From: Variovorax sp. MHTC-1
GTDB lineage: Bacteria > Pseudomonadota > Gammaproteobacteria > Burkholderiales > Burkholderiaceae_C
Length of the DNA: 64,000 bases
NCBI RefSeq assembly: GCF_003984645.1
Contig: NZ_RWKI01000016.1
Coordinates: 46,621-110,620, forward strand
Direction of reading: 5' to 3'
Below are positions 50,773 through 59,190 of the stretch, piece after piece. The position numbers and the translations under genes were made by a program. Below the pieces are notes generated by a model. It made no database searches and was not told the DNA's origin. It worked only from the letters and a program-made list of their open reading frames with translations. The stretch's first letter is position 1; the number at the start of each line of letters is the position of its first letter.

Positions 50773-52176
50773 TCAATGTCTTTGAAGACCGGCGCGCCCA
50801 AGGACCACCGCGGCAGACAGCGCGATTGCTAGGATGCTCAACGCCATCGCACCTCGCCACCTCGTTCTGTCTGCGCGCATCGCCAAAGGCTGAAACATTG
50901 GCAGCTTGTCATAGTGTTCCGCAGTCAGCCCTCGGTAGCTCATGATTCGAGGCACGAAATAGGCGCGCCAGGCATCCTCGTAAGAATTGACGGCGTTCAC
51001 ATGACGAGCGTAGCGTGGCGCGTCGATGCCAGCGAGCCGATCCGCAGTCATGGCTAGCGCCAAGCCCGGCGATAGCCAGGACCACCGCTCGAGCAGTACG
51101 AAGCGGCGTGCCCTCGTTTCGTCGAAAGCAGCCATCAACGGTCGGACCTTGAGGTCCTGAGCCAGATACCTGGGCAGGAAGCTGACGGGCCAGGTGTGGC
51201 TGTCGCGCAGGGCCGGTCTGTCAGCCGGATGGGCCGCATACCAAGCGGCCAGGTGGTCCTCCATGTGCACCTCGGCCTCCTGCTGCGCGGCGCGCAGTTC
51301 GGCAACTGCCATCAGTCGCGACGGCATCGGTGCCTGGCTGTCCGCCATGCCCGCCAGGGCGGCCGGGACGACGAACGTGGCAAGCAGCCAGGCACCGAGC
51401 ATTCCGAGCGCCGCAGCGCCCGACGACACCGGCAACAAGCAGAATAGCCCCGCCAAAGCGGTCCAGCAGGAAGCAAAGGCGGCCAGCGTTGCCAGCCAGA
51501 CCCCCATGGCGTGCCACGTCGAGCCGGGGTCCAGCGCAAACCCGATCAGCGATGCACCAGCGGCCACGGCCCATGCCATCGCCGCGCGAATGCAGAGCGC
51601 GATCGCGAAGACTTTCCAGGGTTGCGCGCATTGCGCGATCACGAGCCGCCATCGGCCCTGCTCACGGTCTTCCTGCACCAGTCCGTAGCACAGTCCCAGG
51701 ACGGCGAGCGGCAGCAGCAGCGCGACCAGCGTCGCGAAATCGGGCGGCCCCAAGTCTTCGAGCAACGGGTTCGAGATCCGATCGCTCTTGCGAGCGTCGG
51801 TATGGCGGCTCTCGACCGTGACGCGCATCGTCGGGCTCAGCAGATCGAATGTTCCGGTTCCGAGGGCGAGGCCGCCGAGCGCGGACAGATGTGCGGGGGG
51901 CGCGCCGAGCCGAGCGAACTGGAACGCGGCCATCATGGCCTTTGTATCGTCACGCGGCGTCGCGGCTTCCATCGCGGCCGCACCCTCGCGTGCCCTAGCG
52001 CGAACCTGTTCCCAGACGGCCATCTCCTGCGCATTCAGTTCACGCAGCTCTCTGGCTGAAAGCCCCGACCAGACCGCACTCATGCACAGCAGCGCCCCTA
52101 AGGTGGCGAGCACCCAGAGATGGGTACGCTGGCGTATGAAGCGACGCCATTCCGCGCGCAGGATGAGATTCGTCAT
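50773..52176 (-). CDS. ABC-2 type permease with DUF3526, second subunit
   Basis: 467 aa from ATG 52176, overlapping the preceding permease stop (ATGA). One N-terminal membrane helix (THLWVLATLGALLCMSAVWS), a large periplasmic loop (about 45-160, DUF3526-like), then five membrane segments (for example FATLVALLLPLAVLGLCYGL), with the family's long second soluble part before the last helix. It follows a homologous permease and an ABC ATPase, so the trio should form one heterodimeric ABC-2 machine. The cargo is unknown. Last gene of the operon headed by the His/Cys-rich protein beside the Zur box. Confidence 0.82.
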   Translation of the reverse strand: MTNLILRAEWRRFIRQRTHLWVLATLGALLCMSAVWSGLSARELRELNAQEMAVWEQVRARAREGAAAMEAATPRDDTKAMMAAFQFARLGAPPAHLSALGGLALGTGTFDLLSPTMRVTVESRHTDARKSDRISNPLLEDLGPPDFATLVALLLPLAVLGLCYGLVQEDREQGRWRLVIAQCAQPWKVFAIALCIRAAMAWAVAAGASLIGFALDPGSTWHAMGVWLATLAAFASCWTALAGLFCLLPVSSGAAALGMLGAWLLATFVVPAALAGMADSQAPMPSRLMAVAELRAAQQEAEVHMEDHLAAWYAAHPADRPALRDSHTWPVSFLPRYLAQDLKVRPLMAAFDETRARRFVLLERWSWLSPGLALAMTADRLAGIDAPRYARHVNAVNSYEDAWRAYFVPRIMSYRGLTAEHYDKLPMFQPLAMRADRTRWRGAMALSILAIALSAAVVLGRAGLQRH

Positions 52177-53594
52177 GGCTGCAACCTCCGCGCCGCAAGC
52201 GCCAACAGCCCGCAGGCCGCCACGGCCCAGGCCAGCAGGACGCCGAGATCGGGCAGCGCTGCACGCAGCGCGAAAACCACACTCGGTGGCCGGTAGTCGA
52301 AGGCATCGGCCGACCGCCACAGAGCGTCTCCCGCGTATTTCTCGTCGAACGAGGTCAGCCCGCGGGTGTTGTCGACGTCCCACTGGTCGATCTTGACGTT
52401 CACGCGGCGGCGGTACTGCTCGGCCGCTTCCTCGAAGTGGCGCTGATGCGCGAGGTCGGTGCCTGACAGCTTCATGGAGACCGCACGCATGGCCACCGTC
52501 GGGCTGAATGCCGATGCGATGCGCGCCACGCTCTCCTGCGTTGCGTAGCGCTCCCACAGGCGGTCGAAGTGGATGGCATGCACGCGATCGGCGTACGCGT
52601 CGCGATCCATCCGGCGCAGGGCATAGGCGCCGAAAGGAAGATCCTCCAGGCGCCGCACCCCGTGCCGGCGCAGAAGCTCAGCATCGAAACGCTGGGTCCG
52701 CGCGGCCAGTGCACCATCGCCCGGCAAGCCTTCGGCGTAGTCACGCTGGATGTCGCCCCAGAAGCGTTCGGCCGTCGGCAGCGGCGCCGCGCGCTGCGCG
52801 TTCGCGGCTCCCAGGCGCGGCACGACGAACACGAAGGCAATCCACAGGCCCAACAGGACGAACAGCGCGCGCCGGCTGCTCGCAAGCGAGGCTGACACCG
52901 CCAGTCCGAGCGCGGCAAAGACGCCGCAGTACATCAGGAAGGCGCCCGCCAGCACCGCTGCGCGCCAAAGTGCATCGGCATCGGGCCACGCGCCTGCCGT
53001 TACAAGGGCGAGGCCCGCCCAAACAGCAGCCAACAGCGCCAGCGAAACCACTGCGAGCAGCGCCACGAGCTTGCCTGCCAGCAACATGCGGCCCGGCAAG
53101 CCGACGCTGTGCAGCATGCGCAGGGTTCCACTCTCGCGTTCCAGGCTGATGGCGTTGAAGGCCAAGGCGAAGATCAATAGCGGCAGCAGCGCCTGCAGAA
53201 CGAAGGCCGGCGTCAAGGCACCGAAACGCACCGACGGCGGCTCGTCGGCTGCGGGACGAAAGCGCGTCATGTTGCGCCGGTGCGGCTCGAGCCAGAGCGC
53301 CTGACCCAGGTAGGGACCGAGGCCGGGGTCGACCACCGCAAGCGGGGAGTCGGGCCGGAACGCGTAAAGACCGAAGTGCGCGCCGCGATGCGGGTGCTTG
53401 TCGCCCTGCGAATCCCATTGCTGCCGCACCAGCGCGCTGACCTCTGCCTTTTCTTGCGCGACCCGGCGATGCTGCTGGGCCGAGACGAACAGCAGACCGG
53501 CCAGCAGCAGGGACAGCGAGATGGCGAGGACAACGAAACGTCCGTCGCGCAGGATTGCGCGCAGTTCCTTCTGCAGCACGGCGCGCGCCCTCAT
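52173..53594 (-). CDS. ABC-2 type permease with DUF3526, first subunit
   Basis: 473 aa. N-terminal helix GRFVVLAISLSLLLAGLLFV, a large extracytoplasmic loop (about 40-150), membrane segments from PAFVLQALLPLLIFALAFNA, with SLERESGTLRMLHSVGLPGR as the cytoplasmic coupling region typical of this permease type. It shares layout with the next permease, so the pair probably arose by duplication. Its ATG at 53594 overlaps the ATPase stop at 53591. Confidence 0.84.
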   Translation of the reverse strand: MRARAVLQKELRAILRDGRFVVLAISLSLLLAGLLFVSAQQHRRVAQEKAEVSALVRQQWDSQGDKHPHRGAHFGLYAFRPDSPLAVVDPGLGPYLGQALWLEPHRRNMTRFRPAADEPPSVRFGALTPAFVLQALLPLLIFALAFNAISLERESGTLRMLHSVGLPGRMLLAGKLVALLAVVSLALLAAVWAGLALVTAGAWPDADALWRAAVLAGAFLMYCGVFAALGLAVSASLASSRRALFVLLGLWIAFVFVVPRLGAANAQRAAPLPTAERFWGDIQRDYAEGLPGDGALAARTQRFDAELLRRHGVRRLEDLPFGAYALRRMDRDAYADRVHAIHFDRLWERYATQESVARIASAFSPTVAMRAVSMKLSGTDLAHQRHFEEAAEQYRRRVNVKIDQWDVDNTRGLTSFDEKYAGDALWRSADAFDYRPPSVVFALRAALPDLGVLLAWAVAACGLLALAARRLQP

Positions 53595-54325
53595 GCGTCG
53601 GACCTCGGCGGCGCAGCGCGTGTGTAGACCAGGTAGGAGCGTTCCAGATCGTCGTGGCTGACCGTGTGCGTATCGAACTCGGCGACAAGGCGGCCCTCCT
53701 TCATGATTCCGATGCGATCGGCGACCTGCTTGGCATTGAACAGGTCGTGCGTGGCCATCAGCACCGCCATGCCCGCGTCAGCCGCCGCGCGCACGCGCTG
53801 TGCGAAGTCGTTGGCCGCGCCAGGATCCAGGCCCGAGGTGGGCTCGTCGAGCAGCATCGCCTTCGCGTGTTTGGCATGCGCGATGGCGAGGCCGACTTTC
53901 TGGCGCATTCCCTTCGAGTAAGTCGCGACGCGCGCTGTGTGCGACGGCCCCTGCAAGCCGGCCTGGTCCAGCAAAGCACTGGCCGCGGCATCGGCCAGCC
54001 GCACACCGCCAAGCGCGCAGAAGTATTGAAGGTTCTCGATGCCGCTCAGGTAGGGGTACAGGGCGACGTTCTCCGGCAGGTAGGCCAGACGAAGTCTTGC
54101 CGCAGCCGCATCGCGAATCGGATCGAGTCCGTCGACCTGGACGCTCCCTGCCGTCGGCACCACGAAGCCCAGGAGAGCGTTCAGGGTGGTTGTCTTGCCT
54201 GCGCCATTGCCGCCCAGCAGCGCGTAGACGCTCCCCGCCGGCACGCTCAGGTCGAGTCCATCGATTGCGCGGCGGCCGCCCAATCTGACGACCAGACCCC
54301 GCGCCGAGAGCACTTCGTGAACCAT
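53591..54325 (-). CDS. ABC transporter ATP-binding protein (DUF3526 system)
   Basis: 244 aa. Walker A GGNGAGKTT at residues 38-46, signature YSKGMRQKVGLAIAHA, Walker B KAMLLDEPTSGLD and H-loop LMATHDLFN. The YSxGMxxK signature is typical of ATPases of ABC-2 exporters. It energises the two permeases that follow. Begins 8 bp after the TonB-dependent receptor stop, so the receptor and the ABC proteins are in one transcript. Confidence 0.9.
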   Translation of the reverse strand: MVHEVLSARGLVVRLGGRRAIDGLDLSVPAGSVYALLGGNGAGKTTTLNALLGFVVPTAGSVQVDGLDPIRDAAAARLRLAYLPENVALYPYLSGIENLQYFCALGGVRLADAAASALLDQAGLQGPSHTARVATYSKGMRQKVGLAIAHAKHAKAMLLDEPTSGLDPGAANDFAQRVRAAADAGMAVLMATHDLFNAKQVADRIGIMKEGRLVAEFDTHTVSHDDLERSYLVYTRAAPPRSDA

Positions 54326-54333
54326 GCGGACCC

Positions 54334-56421
54334 TCAGAAGAAGTAGCGCATGGACGCGCCGACCTGTGTGCGCGGCTGCGGCGACACCAGCAAGCCGGCC
54401 GAGGTGCCGTATGCGATGTCGCTCGCAAACCGTCGCGGCTGAAAGATCGCGAACACCGAGAACTGGAACTGCTGCCAGTCGTAGCTCGCCTTGAGGTCGT
54501 AGCGCGTGTAGGTCGGCATCAGGCGCAGCTGGATCTGCGGCGTGCCTTCGTAGTACGGATTGCCCGAGGTCAGATAGGCGTCGGCGTTAATGGTGAGGCG
54601 GCCCTCGCCGAGGCGCTGCCGGTATTCGGCGCCCAGCTTGACCTGGTGCCGCGGCACCGACAGCCGCTCGCCGGTGTTGGGCAACGGGTTGTTGACGCGC
54701 GCCTCGAGCACGCGGCCATAGCTGCCGTAGACTGACCACGCACTATCGATCCTCAGCCTCGACTCGAGTTCGAAGCCCTTGCGCGTGGTCTCGCCCACCG
54801 ACTTGAACGAGCCGTCGGGCTGCGCGACGATCTCGTCCTGGTTGAGGGTGTGATAGACCACGCCCGAAGCGCTCCAGGATGGCGTGAGCGCCGCCGTGAA
54901 GCCGAGGTCGTGGGATTTGACCTTCGAGGGCGCAACATCGAACACGGTGCCGCCACGCGCGCCCAGCGGGCCGGTCGCCCCGCTGCTGCTGATCTGCTCC
55001 GCGGCCGGCGATCGGAAGCCTTCGGCCACGTTGGCAAAGATGTCGAGCGCAGGCGTCACGCTCCACACCGCCCCAATCTTCGGGGTCGTCACGGCATCGG
55101 TGTAAGCGGTCGAGGCGGCGGGCAGTTTGCGATTGACGATGTCGTAGTCGAACCAGTCGCGCCGCACACCGCCGAGCAGCTTGAAGTTCGGCGTCAGCTT
55201 GTACTGGCCTTGGGCGAACAGGCCGTAGGTCAACAAGTCCAGCTTCTGGTTGTTGATGTAGTTGGCGGTGGGCACGCCATTGCGCCAGATGCGACGCAGT
55301 GCATCGCCCTTGTCGCGCCGCAGCTCGCCGCCCACGAAAAGCGATGCCGCGTCGCCGAAGACGAAGTTCTGCGCCAGCCGTCCGCCATAGAAATGCCGGG
55401 CGTCCGCGCCGACCGTTTGCAGCACGTTGCTCGTCGAGGTGCCGCGCACGCGTTCGAAATTCTCGCCGTACGCCGTGGCGTACCAGCCCGCCTCGCCGTG
55501 GGCCGGTGCGCGATTGAAGACAAGCGCCGTTCGTTCGCCGCTGCCGAATCCCGGCAGGTTGAATTGGGTCGACCTTGGGTCCACAGCGCCGCGCCGAAGA
55601 TCGGACAGCAGCAGGTAGCCGGGCGCGCTCGATTCCGAGCGGTAGTGGTTCAGGCGCAGGCTGTACAGGCCGTCACCCTGCCGGGTCGAAAGCTTCCAGA
55701 ACAGATTGTCCCGCTCGATGCGGCCGTCGCGCCGGTAGCTGTCCGTGCGATATGCATCGGCGATGAAGAGCGATTGCACTTCGTTGAATCGGTTGGACAG
55801 CACCAGCGAACCGCGACGCCCGCCGTAGCTTTCGAGCGAGACCCCGACGCTGGAGGATGCGGGCGCCGTCTGCGTCATGATGCTCACGGCGCCGGCGCGA
55901 TTCTGGTCGCCGTACAACGCTGAGATGGGCCCCTTGATCACGTCGATGCGCCCGATCATGTCGGGCGTCAACCATTCCAGGTAGGCAGGTCCATGGCCGG
56001 CGCCGGCCTGGCTCGACGGCATGTTCTGAGGCACGCCGTCCACGTACACCGCGGTGTCCGCGCCGTGCGTCCCTTGCGTGGCGAAGCCGCGCATGCGAAA
56101 GCCGTTGCCCGTGTCGCCTTGATCGATATTGTTGGCGACCACGCCCGGCACGCGGCGGAACACATTCGAGATGTCGCGACCGATATTGAGCGTGCCGAGC
56201 TCTTCCGGCGTGATGACTGTGACGCCCGCGGGCAGGCCGGTGCTGTCGTTGGTGATCTGCGTGCGCTTGCCCGGAAGGTCGACACGATCGCCCTCGGCGG
56301 TCACGCGCACTTCGTTCAGCGTGGCCGCAGGAGTTTGAGCCTGAGCGGAAGTGGTCAGGAACGCGGCAATGGCAAACGCGAGGGGCATGGGCGCGTGGCA
56401 CCCCAAAGATGATCGGTTCAT
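54334..56421 (-). CDS. TonB-dependent outer-membrane receptor
   Basis: 695 aa from ATG 56421 with a signal peptide ending SAQAQT. Plug domain (about 35-160: GVTVITPEELGTLNIGRDIS, FRRVPGVVANNIDQGDTGNG, RMRGFATQGTHGADTAVYVD, IGRIDVIKGPISALYGDQNR), then the 22-strand barrel ending in the aromatic-terminal YFF typical of outer-membrane proteins. No TonB-box can be fixed, but LNEVRVTAEGD is in its usual position. The neighbouring palindrome and zur suggest uptake of zinc or a zinc complex; siderophore-like ligands are the alternative. Confidence 0.88.
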   Translation of the reverse strand: MNRSSLGCHAPMPLAFAIAAFLTTSAQAQTPAATLNEVRVTAEGDRVDLPGKRTQITNDSTGLPAGVTVITPEELGTLNIGRDISNVFRRVPGVVANNIDQGDTGNGFRMRGFATQGTHGADTAVYVDGVPQNMPSSQAGAGHGPAYLEWLTPDMIGRIDVIKGPISALYGDQNRAGAVSIMTQTAPASSSVGVSLESYGGRRGSLVLSNRFNEVQSLFIADAYRTDSYRRDGRIERDNLFWKLSTRQGDGLYSLRLNHYRSESSAPGYLLLSDLRRGAVDPRSTQFNLPGFGSGERTALVFNRAPAHGEAGWYATAYGENFERVRGTSTSNVLQTVGADARHFYGGRLAQNFVFGDAASLFVGGELRRDKGDALRRIWRNGVPTANYINNQKLDLLTYGLFAQGQYKLTPNFKLLGGVRRDWFDYDIVNRKLPAASTAYTDAVTTPKIGAVWSVTPALDIFANVAEGFRSPAAEQISSSGATGPLGARGGTVFDVAPSKVKSHDLGFTAALTPSWSASGVVYHTLNQDEIVAQPDGSFKSVGETTRKGFELESRLRIDSAWSVYGSYGRVLEARVNNPLPNTGERLSVPRHQVKLGAEYRQRLGEGRLTINADAYLTSGNPYYEGTPQIQLRLMPTYTRYDLKASYDWQQFQFSVFAIFQPRRFASDIAYGTSAGLLVSPQPRTQVGASMRYFF

Positions 56422-56516
56422 GGAAAGAGAAATGGGTGCGTCAAGCGGCAGCCACGCTGGCTTGGCGCCAACGTCTGCATCGATTCGAGTGAAAGTTCGC
56501 CGCGTGCGCGGCGGCG

Positions 56517-56864
56517 TCAGACGCTCTGGGGCGGACCCCTGGGCGGAGCGCCCCGGTGCGCAGGAACTGCGGTGACGTGCGTCGGCGCCAGGCAATGGCG
56601 CCGAAGGCGTGTGGGAGGCGGGCTGGCTGGAAGCTCCGGCCTGGAAGCCAGCATCACCTGGTGAGGATGTGCCAGGCACCCGCTGCAATGGCAATGGGCC
56701 TCGCCGCCTTCATCACCGCCCTCTTCGTTTCCGCCGATAGCGAGTTCGAGAGGCGGGGAAGCGTGCTGTCCGGTCTCCGTTTCGAAACCGTGCGATGTGC
56801 CCGCGCCCGCGTTGATGAACGCGAAGGCAAGAACCAACCAGAGGAGAAAACGAGGGGTGGGCAT
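56517..56864 (-). CDS. Secreted His/Cys-rich small protein
   Basis: 115 aa. Signal peptide (FLLWLVLAFAFINAGAGTSH), an acidic Gly-rich linker (GGNEEGGDEGGEA), then HCHCSGCLAHPHQ, a compact cluster of five His/Cys pairs fit for Zn2+ binding, and a basic C-terminal tail. I know no named family. It is the first gene after the palindrome at 56901-56924 and lies 95 bp before the TonB-dependent receptor, so it is probably a periplasmic metal-binding helper made when zinc is scarce. This is an inference. Confidence 0.68.
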   Translation of the reverse strand: MPTPRFLLWLVLAFAFINAGAGTSHGFETETGQHASPPLELAIGGNEEGGDEGGEAHCHCSGCLAHPHQVMLASRPELPASPPPTRLRRHCLAPTHVTAVPAHRGAPPRGPPQSV

Positions 56865-56900
56865 GGCGGGGAGCGTGGATCATAGCGACGAAACGATCAA

Positions 56901-56924
56901 TTGCAAATGCAATCGCATTTGCAA
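56901..56924. promoter_or_regulatory. Perfect palindrome, probable Zur operator
   Basis: TTGCAAATGC-AATC-GCATTTGCAA: a perfect 10-bp inverted repeat with a 4-bp spacer, flanked by near-symmetrical GATCA/ATGATC. It ends 12 bp before the zur ATG (56937) and begins 36 bp after the divergent ATG at 56864. Its length, AT-rich symmetry and site between a Fur-family gene and zinc genes are what a Zur box should look like. Bound Zur would block both transcription units. Confidence 0.75.
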
Positions 56925-56936
56925 TATGATCAAAAC

Positions 56937-57350
56937 ATGGAACGTCAAACACGCCAACGCGACGCCGTGCTGACTGCGCTGTCCGACAGCCACAGATCGC
57001 TCACGCCGCAGGAAATTTGCGATCTTGCGCAGCGCTCGGTCCCTCGCCTCAATCTCTCGACGGTCTACCGACAGTTGAAGGATCTGCTCGCGCATGGCGA
57101 GGTGCTGCGCGTCGATCTGCCAGGCCAACCCACACGCTACGAGGCGCTGTGCGAGTCCGACTACGGGCAAGCCGACCACCATCATCATCACTTCCACTGC
57201 AACGACTGCGACCGGGTGTTTCCGATCCACGGCTGCCCGGGGCACATGGAGGATCTGGCGCCCCAAGGCTTCCAAGTCCAGCGCCACGATCTGACGCTGC
57301 ACGGGCGATGCGCGGATTGCACAGGCGCCAGTCGGAGCGCCAGGCGATGA
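56937..57350 (+). CDS. zur: Fur-family regulator, probably Zur
   Basis: 137 aa from ATG 56937 (MERQTRQRDAVLTALSDSHR). Winged helix about residues 1-75 (LTPQEICDLAQRSVPRLNLS, TVYRQLKDLLAHGEV), dimer/metal domain with HHHHHFHCNDCDRVFPIHGC and a C-terminal CADC, giving the structural Zn site of two CxxC pairs and a His-rich regulatory site. It represses zinc-uptake genes when loaded with Zn2+. The context (znuCBA, CobW GTPase downstream) favours Zur over Fur or PerR. The 12-bp distance between the palindrome and the ATG implies a very short or absent leader and autoregulation. Confidence 0.87.
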   Translation: MERQTRQRDAVLTALSDSHRSLTPQEICDLAQRSVPRLNLSTVYRQLKDLLAHGEVLRVDLPGQPTRYEALCESDYGQADHHHHHFHCNDCDRVFPIHGCPGHMEDLAPQGFQVQRHDLTLHGRCADCTGASRSARR

Positions 57351-57566
57351 ATGCGCTCCTTCGAACCCGCAGGGAGTGGCGGCACTGCGTCACGTCGAAT
57401 GCGGCATCGCCTCGACCCATCCGTTCTTGCGCAAGCGGGAGAACGCGTCGTGACAGCTGACGGCATCCGTACCAGCCTTCTCATGGCGGGGGTGTGGCGC
57501 AGGGTGCTTGGAGCGGCGGTGCTCGTCGGCTTGCTCTGGCTGGCCGTCGCCTGGGCGCTACCCTGA
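57351..57566 (+). CDS. Small C-terminally anchored membrane protein between zur and znuC
   Basis: 71 aa. ATG 57351 follows the zur stop directly, and its stop TGA overlaps the znuC ATG (TGATG), so it is translationally linked on both sides. Charged N-terminal part, then one membrane helix at the end (VLGAAVLVGLLWLAVAWALP). A shorter version from GTG 57450 or ATG 57484 is possible. No family recognised. Could assist the ZnuBC complex or only serve coupling. Confidence 0.48.
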   Translation: MRSFEPAGSGGTASRRMRHRLDPSVLAQAGERVVTADGIRTSLLMAGVWRRVLGAAVLVGLLWLAVAWALP

Positions 57567-58321
57567 TGGACACCAAGCTCAATCCATCAGCGATCCGGCT
57601 GAGCAACGTGACGGTTGCCTACCGCGGCCATCCGGCCGTTCACCATCTATCGGGCGAATTCACGCCGGGCTCCCTCACTGCGATCGTCGGGCCGAACGGC
57701 GCGGGCAAGACCAGCCTGCTGGCAGCGATCATGGGCCGCGTGCGGCCAAGCCATGGTGATGTTCAGTTCGACCCCGGTTCGCGCAGCCGCATCGCCTGGC
57801 TGCCGCAGCAGGCCGAGATCGACCGAAGTTTTCCGATCCGCGTGTTCGATCTTGTCGCGCTCGGGCACTGGGAACGCCTGGGCAGTTTCAAGGGCGTGGC
57901 GGTGACGCACGGCGATGCCGTCCACCGCGCGCTCGAAGCCGTCGGGCTCGGTGGCTTCGAGCGCCGCGGTATTGCAGAACTCTCCGCCGGCCAGTTCCAG
58001 CGCGTGCTTTTCGCGCGCGTGCTGCTGCAGGACGCGCCGGTGATCCTGTTGGACGAGCCTTTCAACGCGATCGATGCGCGCACCACGGCTGACCTGCTCG
58101 CGGTGGTGGCGCGCTGGCACGTCGAAGCGCGCACGGTCATCGCCGTACTGCACGACCTCGAACAGGTGCGCCTGCATTTCGACCGCACGCTGCTGATGGC
58201 GCGGCGCTGCGTTGCCTGGGGACCCACCGCCGAGGTACTGCACGCCGAGAACTTGTTTCGCGCGCGCCGGATGGCGGAGGCCTGGGATGACGATGCGCCG
58301 ATATGCAGGGAAGCGGCATGA
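57566..58321 (+). CDS. znuC: Zinc ABC transporter ATP-binding protein
   Basis: 251 aa. Walker A GPNGAGKTS at residues 42-50, Q-loop AWLPQQAEIDRSFP, signature ELSAGQFQRVLFARVLLQ and Walker B VILLDEPFNAID, all of the Zn/Mn (ZnuC/MntB) type. Hydrolyses ATP to drive ZnuB. The ATG overlaps the stop of the preceding small ORF, and its own stop overlaps the znuB ATG. Confidence 0.88.
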   Translation: MDTKLNPSAIRLSNVTVAYRGHPAVHHLSGEFTPGSLTAIVGPNGAGKTSLLAAIMGRVRPSHGDVQFDPGSRSRIAWLPQQAEIDRSFPIRVFDLVALGHWERLGSFKGVAVTHGDAVHRALEAVGLGGFERRGIAELSAGQFQRVLFARVLLQDAPVILLDEPFNAIDARTTADLLAVVARWHVEARTVIAVLHDLEQVRLHFDRTLLMARRCVAWGPTAEVLHAENLFRARRMAEAWDDDAPICREAA

Positions 58322-59190
58322 CGGCCGCCTCGCTGCTTCTGCAGCCATTCGCCGACTACGGCTTCATGCGCCGTGCCCTGGCTGCCACCCTGGCGTTGTC
58401 CCTGGGCAGCGCGCCGATCGGCACGCTGCTGGTGCTGCGCCGCATGAGCCTGGTCGGCGACGCGATGGGACATGCCGTGCTGCCGGGTGCGGCGCTGGGT
58501 TTCATCGTCGCAGGCTTCTCGCTGGCGGCCATGAGCGTGGGCGGCTTCATCGCTGCGCTGTCCGTGGCGCTGGCGGCCGGCTTCGTGGCACGCGTGACTT
58601 CGCAGCGCGAGGACGCAAGCTTCGCAGCCTTCTACCTGATCGCGCTTGCGTTGGGCGTGATGCTGATCTCCACGCACGGCAGCAGCGTCGACCTGATGCA
58701 CATGCTTTTCGGCAGCATCCTCGCGGTGGACGATGCCGCGCTGCTGCTGATGACCAGTGTCGCTAGCGTCACGTTGCTGACGCTGGCGGCGATCTACCGG
58801 CCGCTCATCGTCGAATGCCTCGACCCCGGCTTTCTGCGCAACGTGGGCGGACGCGGTCACCTCGTGCACGGCGTCTTCCTCGTGCTTGCAGTGGCGAACC
58901 TGGTGGCTGGCTTTCAGGCACTCGGCACCCTGATGGCGGTGGGACTGATGATGCTGCCGGCGACCGCGGCGCGCTTCTGGGCCGGCGAGGTCTGGAGCCT
59001 CGCACTCGTGGCGGGCGGAGTCTCGGCACTGTCGGGTTTCGCGGGCCTGCTGCTTTCGTTCCATGCGCAATGGCCTTCGGGACCGGCCATCGTTCTCGTG
59101 GCTGGCGCGATCTACCTGCTTTCGCTGACCGCAGGGCCGCGCGATGGACTCATCTGGCGCCTGCTGCGCCGTTCACACCTGAATGCCTGA
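58318..59190 (+). CDS. znuB: Zinc ABC transporter permease
   Basis: 290 aa from ATG 58318 (ATGA overlap with znuC). ABC-3 type permease with about eight membrane helices; LVLRRMSLVGDAMGHAVLPG is the family's conserved second-helix block (RR-SL-GDA--HA-LPG), and FQALGTLMAVGLMMLPATAA is the coupling region. Forms the inner-membrane channel for Zn2+ delivered by the binding protein. Confidence 0.88.
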   Translation: MTAASLLLQPFADYGFMRRALAATLALSLGSAPIGTLLVLRRMSLVGDAMGHAVLPGAALGFIVAGFSLAAMSVGGFIAALSVALAAGFVARVTSQREDASFAAFYLIALALGVMLISTHGSSVDLMHMLFGSILAVDDAALLLMTSVASVTLLTLAAIYRPLIVECLDPGFLRNVGGRGHLVHGVFLVLAVANLVAGFQALGTLMAVGLMMLPATAARFWAGEVWSLALVAGGVSALSGFAGLLLSFHAQWPSGPAIVLVAGAIYLLSLTAGPRDGLIWRLLRRSHLNA

